Assembly: GCA_025927515.1 (NCBI GenBank)
Contig: JAICLG010000020.1
Coordinates: 1-17,719 of the forward strand
Origin: Hyphomicrobium sp.
GTDB taxonomy: Bacteria > Pseudomonadota > Alphaproteobacteria > Rhizobiales > Hyphomicrobiaceae
Direction of reading: 5' to 3'
Length of the DNA stretch: 17,719 nt
Positions within the stretch are counted from its first letter, which is position 1. Each line of letters starts with the position of its first letter. Of the stretch, positions 14,200 through 17,719 are shown in pieces. The notes under the pieces were generated by a model, which was given only the letters and a program-made list of their open reading frames with translations, was not told the origin of the DNA and searched no databases. Made by a program: the position numbers and the translations under genes.

Positions 14200-15611
14200 G
14201 TCACGTCTTCCACGATCTGCGACGACCCCTGCGGCACTGTCTTGGCGCTTGATCCGTAGGTCATCCGCCAAACATTCCAGGCATACACAAAGTGACTTAG
14301 AAACATCAGCAACCCGCCGACGCCGCGCCATACGTAGAACGGCTGCATATCCACGACCGATTGAATGAATGGCAATTGATTGACCCAGTCCATCCCCTGA
14401 ATGGTGCCACCGATCGACAGCGAAACGACGTAGATAAAGCTGCCAACCAGAGCCATCCAGAAGTGCAGCGCCAAACCGGCCTGCGCAGGATATTTACCCG
14501 TGGCTGCAGGCAATAGAGCGTAAGTCCCGCCCCAGATGGCAAAGGTAACGAAGCCGTACATCGTGAGATGAGAATGCCCGACGGTGAAATTGGTCAAATG
14601 CCAGACCGCTTGCAGGGACCGAAAAGCTTCGAACGTTCCTTGCGTCGAGCCGACCAGATAGCCAACCACACCAACGAAAATGAATGCGAGGGGATACGAC
14701 TCGCGCATCTGTCCGAAGTGGCCCCGAATGGTCAGAAGGAAGTTGGCACTTCCGCCCAACACCGGCACGAGCATGGCTACGCTAAAAACGATAGCGGTCG
14801 TTTGCAGCCACCAGGGAAGCGGGCTGAATAGAAAGTGGTGAGAGCCGATGATCGGATAAAAGACCAGATTGGTCCAGAACGCGAATACACCCAAGGCATA
14901 CGAATAGATCGGCCGATTGAGCAATCTCGGAAGCGCATAATAGAATGTACCCAGCGCCAACGGCGTGAACCACATGCCGACAGCATTGTGCATGTAGAAG
15001 CCCGACACGGCCACTTGCCCGAGGCCGTATTGATACCAAGGTAGAATGGCCACGACGGCGATGATGCACGTCCATAAGACGCCGCCCATCATGTACCAGT
15101 TGGAAAGATAGATATCTTCCGTGCTGCGGCGTGCGACTGTCGCGACCAAGTTCCACGCCGTCACCAGCAACGCTGCCAGAAAGATCACGCGAATCGGCCA
15201 AGGCCATTCGCGATATTCCAGATCACCGGCGCTGTAGCCGAGATCCAGCGCGATAGTGCCCGCGATCGCGGCCACGTTGAACAACGCCAGCCCTAACCAC
15301 GCTAATCGCGTGCTGTAGATTGCAGTACGACAACTGCGCACGGCCACGTAATATGCCAGACCGACAAGAGCGATGCTGGCAAAGCCGTAAAACGTCGCGT
15401 TCGTGTGGATCGGCCGCAACCGCCCGAAGGTGAGCCACGCACCGGATCCGAATTCCGGAGCTCCGAACTTGTAAGCCAGTACGATACCGACGAAAGTCGC
15501 AAAGAGGAGCCAGGCAGCGGCCGAGATCGAATAGCCAGCAAAAATTTTCGCTAGCGCACGATCATCCTCTTTGAATGTACCGGAAGAATACGTCGTGGCC
15601 ATTTGCGTCAT
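14196..15611 (-). CDS. C-family (cbb3-like) haem-copper oxidase catalytic subunit
   Basis: A 471-residue protein with about 12 membrane helices, CcoN-like. Active-site residues are complete: His69 (RLRPIHTNA, low-spin haem b), His208 (YMHNAVGMW, CuB), His258 and His259 (GSHHF, CuB), and His346/His348 (GHSHLTMYG, haem b3 and b). Tyr252 lies 44 residues after His208 and 6 before the HH pair, the place of the cross-linked Tyr in CcoN; NorB lacks it. The Glu of the usual STFEG motif, 22 residues before the b3 ligand, is Gln324 here. ATG 15611 has AGAG 8 bases upstream; ATG 15644 has no RBS. A proposed NsrR site lies 69 bases upstream of the start. Oxygen reduction is the likeliest activity, with NO reduction or NO-tolerant respiration possible. 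Confidence 0.88.
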   Translation of the reverse strand: MTQMATTYSSGTFKEDDRALAKIFAGYSISAAAWLLFATFVGIVLAYKFGAPEFGSGAWLTFGRLRPIHTNATFYGFASIALVGLAYYVAVRSCRTAIYSTRLAWLGLALFNVAAIAGTIALDLGYSAGDLEYREWPWPIRVIFLAALLVTAWNLVATVARRSTEDIYLSNWYMMGGVLWTCIIAVVAILPWYQYGLGQVAVSGFYMHNAVGMWFTPLALGTFYYALPRLLNRPIYSYALGVFAFWTNLVFYPIIGSHHFLFSPLPWWLQTTAIVFSVAMLVPVLGGSANFLLTIRGHFGQMRESYPLAFIFVGVVGYLVGSTQGTFEAFRSLQAVWHLTNFTVGHSHLTMYGFVTFAIWGGTYALLPAATGKYPAQAGLALHFWMALVGSFIYVVSLSIGGTIQGMDWVNQLPFIQSVVDMQPFYVWRGVGGLLMFLSHFVYAWNVWRMTYGSSAKTVPQGSSQIVEDVT

Positions 15612-15905
15612 GGCTGATCTCTTTTCGTCAGCATCGCGAGTCATTCGAGCGAAATGCCCGGCGCGAAATTCTCTACATCAAGGTATATTGTCAATGACGC
15701 TTTTACGCCTCAGGGCGGTAAGCGCGACGAAATACAGCGTCGAGATGACGATGCCGCACTTTGAAAAGCTGCAGACCTCACCCGAACGTCGCAATGCAAA
15801 CGCGTTTGAAAAAATGCCAGCGTTCTTCGCGTTAAACGTTGATGTACGTTTTGCAGGCGATTGTATCTGACGACTGCATCTACCGATGAATTGAGAGTGT
15901 TCGTA
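15612..15905. other. 294-bp divergent intergenic region
   Basis: This separates the oxidase operon (leftward) from the DUF1971 gene (rightward). It contains the proposed NsrR operator at 15680-15702. A plus-strand frame (15571-15870) overlaps the oxidase start and shows no family features. I call no gene here. Confidence 0.55.
15680..15702. promoter_or_regulatory. Proposed NsrR operator, oxidase/DUF1971 side
   Basis: Arms AAGGTATATTG (15680-15690) and CAATGACGCTT (15692-15702) flank one central T. The geometry (11-1-11) and the AAG...ATT ends match the E. coli NsrR consensus AAGATGCATTT, N, AAATGCATCTT; 7 of 11 positions agree between the arms. A closely similar 23-mer lies at 16766-16788 upstream of nsrR. 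It could regulate both divergent genes. Confidence 0.6.
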
Positions 15906-16199
15906 ATGCCTATGCCTTCCGACGTGCGGCCTTATCGGCGAACCGAAATCTTCACGGAGACGACAGTTCCAAAGGCACTACTGAAAGCCCACAGCACGAA
16001 GCAAGACGTCTGGGCGCTGATCCATGTTCTCGAAGGTCAGCTGGTGTATCGCATCAATGATCCGACGCGGACAGCGCACACCGAGGTGCTAACGCCCGAG
16101 ACACCGCCGGGCGTTATCGAACCTGCTATCTTGCATGAAGTAGAGCCGCTCGGCGCGGTCCGCTTCTATGTAGAGTTTCACCGCCGCGCGCAGGATTAG
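15906..16199 (+). CDS. DUF1971 (YeaR/TehB C-terminal-like) protein
   Basis: A 97-residue cupin-like protein starting MPMPSDVRPYRRTEIFTE. Family features are P-x-x-LLKAHSTKQDVWALIHVLEGQLVYRI, then PETPPGVIEPAILHEVEPLG and VRFYVEFHR. This matches DUF1971 (PF09313), found as stand-alone YeaR and as a domain beside TehB. E. coli yeaR is nitrate-induced and repressed by NsrR, in line with the NsrR-like site 200 bases upstream and the nsrR gene directly downstream. GAGAG lies about 8 bases before ATG 15906; a TTG at 15861 is in frame. Molecular function is unknown; a role in nitrosative stress is inferred. Its stop overlaps the convergent nsrR stop by 3 bases. Confidence 0.82.
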   Translation: MPMPSDVRPYRRTEIFTETTVPKALLKAHSTKQDVWALIHVLEGQLVYRINDPTRTAHTEVLTPETPPGVIEPAILHEVEPLGAVRFYVEFHRRAQD

Positions 16200-16705
16200 C
16201 TCGCTTTGGGGCGGACGACCGGCGGTTTCAGGCGAACGTTCTCGGTCGCGAGGTCATCTTGCGCTTTGCCGTGACGCGGGTGCCGCGGCGATATCGGAAA
16301 TTCACGCGGCTTAAGAGCGATCGTCGCCAATGTGTGCTGATCGAGCGTCGTCAAGAAAGCCTGCAGCGCATCATCGAGAACGCCTTTCAGCCTGCAGCAT
16401 TTCGTAATGACGCACTGGTTTCCGGTCGCAAAACATTCGACAAGCGCGAAATCCGGTTCTGTCGCCCGGATGACATTTCCAATTCCGATTTCCTCAGGCG
16501 GCTTTCCAAGACGAACTCCGCCCGCACGGCCTCGCACGGCCTTTAAATAACCGGCTCGCGTCAATGCATTGACGACCTTATTGAGATGAGCGCGCGAAAC
16601 GTTGTACGCGCCGGTGATCTCATCGATTGTCACCAATCGATCGCCTGCGGCCTGCGTGTACATCAGAACCCGCAATGCGAGATCGGAGAACATGGTGAGT
16701 TGCAT
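16196..16705 (-). CDS. nsrR: NsrR, Rrf2-family nitric-oxide-sensing repressor
   Basis: A 169-residue Rrf2 protein that would bind a [2Fe-2S] or [4Fe-4S] cluster and lose DNA binding when NO attacks it. The winged HTH covers about residues 1-75: MQLTMFSDLALRVLMYTQ opening, TIDEITGAYNVSRAHLNKVV recognition region and GYLKAVRGRAGGVRLG wing. The cluster ligands Cys91, Cys98 and Cys103 (or 104) stand in CFATGNQC and TKCCRLKGVL, close to the spacing in known NsrR proteins. The last 35 residues are a basic, Pro-rich tail. GAGAG lies 7 bases before ATG 16705. A predicted NsrR site at 16766-16788 lies 61 bases upstream, so the gene is probably autoregulated. It is convergent with DUF1971. Confidence 0.9.
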   Translation of the reverse strand: MQLTMFSDLALRVLMYTQAAGDRLVTIDEITGAYNVSRAHLNKVVNALTRAGYLKAVRGRAGGVRLGKPPEEIGIGNVIRATEPDFALVECFATGNQCVITKCCRLKGVLDDALQAFLTTLDQHTLATIALKPREFPISPRHPRHGKAQDDLATENVRLKPPVVRPKAS

Positions 16706-16765
16706 CTGATGCTCTCACGTCTAATTGATTTATTGAGCGTCATGTATATGGACATTCCGGCGTAA

Positions 16766-16788
16766 AAGATATATTGAAAACGTCACTT
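16766..16788. promoter_or_regulatory. Proposed NsrR operator, nsrR/haemoglobin side
   Basis: Arms AAGATATATTG (16766-16776) and AAACGTCACTT (16778-16788) flank one central A. Compared with the site at 15680-15702, the left arm differs at one base of 11 and the right arm keeps the AA-N-G-N-C-N-CTT pattern. It lies between nsrR and the divergent truncated haemoglobin gene and may control both. Confidence 0.6.
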
Positions 16789-16963
16789 ATGAGGATTTTT
16801 CCGTCCGCTCGGCATCCTCGCAACATCCGATCGCCGTCGCGACCGGCAGGACTGGATTAAATCACGAGCCATACCGACGAGAGTACGTGCGGCGCACATA
16901 GTCAATCTCCCGTCACACCCCGGGAGGGTTGAGCTTCGCTGCGCCCATTCGGGAGAACGTCCT

Positions 16964-17404
16964 ATGAGCACCGCGATAACAGGGACGAACAATTCTCAGC
17001 TGTCTGGCGAAACCGTCAGCATCACCGAACCGATAATCCGCGATCTGGTGCATGCGTTCTATGCAAAAGCCCGGCGTGACGAACTCCTGGGTCCGATCTT
17101 CGAGGCCAACGTCAAGGACTGGCCGGCGCATCTAGAGAACATGTGCGCGTTCTGGTCATCGGCAACGCTGAAGAGCGGACGTTACAAAGGCCATCCAATG
17201 CTTCCGCACGCGCGGGTCGCGGAAATCGAGAAGACGCATTTCATGCGCTGGCTCGCCTTGTTCGGAGAAACCGCTGCCGAGATTTGCCCGGGCGAGGCCG
17301 CTGCACTTTTCGTCGATCGCGCCCAACGGTTCGGTCAATCGCTTCAAGTCGGAATTGCTTTGCACCGGTCCCGAACACCAGCCTTTCGGCCCAACGCCTC
17401 TTAA
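16964..17404 (+). CDS. Group III truncated haemoglobin
   Basis: A 146-residue globin-like protein. The core (about residues 18-132) has LVHAFYAKARRDELLGPIF (B helix with Phe32-Tyr33), MCAFWSSATLKSGRYKGHPM with His77 at the E7-like place, and IEKTHFMRWLALF with His92 as proximal haem ligand followed by the conserved Trp96. This is the group III (trHbP) signature. These proteins are often linked to NO or reactive-nitrogen metabolism and microaerobic growth. The N-terminal 17 residues and the last 14 are variable. GGAG lies 8 bases before ATG 16964. The divergent intergenic region has an NsrR-like site, and the next gene follows 18 bp later, so the two are probably co-transcribed. Confidence 0.9.
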   Translation: MSTAITGTNNSQLSGETVSITEPIIRDLVHAFYAKARRDELLGPIFEANVKDWPAHLENMCAFWSSATLKSGRYKGHPMLPHARVAEIEKTHFMRWLALFGETAAEICPGEAAALFVDRAQRFGQSLQVGIALHRSRTPAFRPNAS

Positions 17405-17422
17405 CGCGAAAAAGGAAAAATC

Positions 17423-17719
17423 ATGAAACGCAAGAGCGCCCTCTCCTATTCTCGCATCGCTGTGATTGCTCCCATCGTTCTCGCGATGTCGGCTGCATCG
17501 AGCCTCGCGGCAGAGCGGTTTACAGCTAAGCTGCACCCGATGAATGCAGGCAAGATCGGAACGTCCACGACCGGCACTGCGACGTTCGAAATTGTCGATG
17601 GAAAACTCACCACATCGATCGATCTTGCGGGCTTGCCGCCCAGCATGATGCATCTTCAGCACTTCCACGGATTCCCGGACGGGAAGGCTGCCACTTGTCC
17701 GACCGAGGCGGCAGATACC
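17423..17719 (+). CDS. Exported CHRD-like protein, cut by the window edge
   Basis: The first 99 codons of a protein running off the right edge. It has a signal peptide (MKRKSALSYSRIAVIAPIVL, then AMSAASSLAA, cleavage likely before ERF). The mature part reads TGTATFEIVDGKLTTSIDLA followed by GLPPSMMHLQHFHGFPDGK. This resembles CHRD-like and Cu-Zn-superoxide-dismutase-like beta-barrel proteins, and the His-rich HLQHFHGF stretch could bind a metal. AAAGGA lies 6 bases before ATG 17423, and the gene is 18 bp after the haemoglobin gene. Periplasmic location is likely. Without the C-terminal part the family is tentative. Confidence 0.7.
   Translation, partial: MKRKSALSYSRIAVIAPIVLAMSAASSLAAERFTAKLHPMNAGKIGTSTTGTATFEIVDGKLTTSIDLAGLPPSMMHLQHFHGFPDGKAATCPTEAADT

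Noticed and set aside
14196..15611. Reading the catalytic subunit as NorB (cNOR)
   Set aside because: The CuB-side Tyr252 and CcoN-type spacing of the His ligands are present, and there is no NorC-like partner; NO reductase activity is kept only as a possibility.
15571..15870. Plus-strand frame of 99 codons between oxidase and DUF1971
   Set aside because: Starts antisense within the oxidase gene and has no family features; the region is regulatory.
1..17719. CRISPR array, tRNA/rRNA genes, insertion sequences
   Set aside because: I saw no regularly spaced repeats, no tRNA-like cloverleaf or rRNA segment, and no transposase or flanking inverted repeats; a tRNA search tool was not available.

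Overview
The window looks like a piece of an alphaproteobacterial chromosome, most likely of the order Hyphomicrobiales (Rhizobiales). I infer this from the moderately GC-rich coding DNA, the hmu-type haem uptake genes with IsdG/HmuQ/HmuD-like haem oxygenases, and the small-protein families (DUF3775, aa3-CoxIV-like). Genus is not resolvable by eye.

Positions 1-2790 are a loosely packed region of small proteins: a partial ORF at the left edge, a membrane-anchored DUF883/YqjD-like protein with a tiny overlapping ORF after it, a DUF3775 protein, a single-span aa3-CoxIV-like protein, a 64-residue hypothetical with a 23-residue ORF joined to it by ATGA, and an exported Ser/Thr/Asn-rich protein with SDRTP repeats.

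Positions 2899-10881 (all minus strand) are a haem acquisition locus in two transcription units. The distal unit is TonB-dependent haem receptor, IsdG-family haem monooxygenase, TonB. The proximal unit is a second IsdG-family monooxygenase, HutX, then HmuT, HmuU and HmuV with stop/start overlaps. Together they would bring haem across the outer membrane (receptor plus TonB), bind it in the periplasm (HmuT), import it (HmuU/V), carry it in the cytosol (HutX) and open the ring (two monooxygenases). Both units have the same 19-bp sequence (17 of 19 identical) upstream, which I propose as a shared iron/haem-responsive operator.

Positions 11572-11997 hold a lone probable lipoprotein, convergent with the next block.

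Positions 12007-17719 look like a nitric-oxide-responsive respiratory module. A minus-strand operon encodes a C-family (cbb3-like) haem-copper oxidase catalytic subunit, a fused CcoO-like/cytochrome c protein with two CxxCH sites, a 54-residue CcoS/CcoQ-like membrane peptide, a membrane-anchored beta-sandwich-like protein and a CopD-like membrane protein. Beside it lie a DUF1971 (YeaR/TehB-like) gene, an NsrR-type Rrf2 repressor, a group III truncated haemoglobin and the start of an exported CHRD-like protein. Two closely matching 23-bp imperfect palindromes of NsrR geometry (11-1-11) lie in the two divergent intergenic regions (15680-15702 and 16766-16788), tying these genes into one predicted NsrR regulon. 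The most interesting point is an oxidase that keeps the cbb3 active-site His and Tyr residues but has unusual partner subunits, a Glu-to-Gln change near the active site, and apparent NO control.
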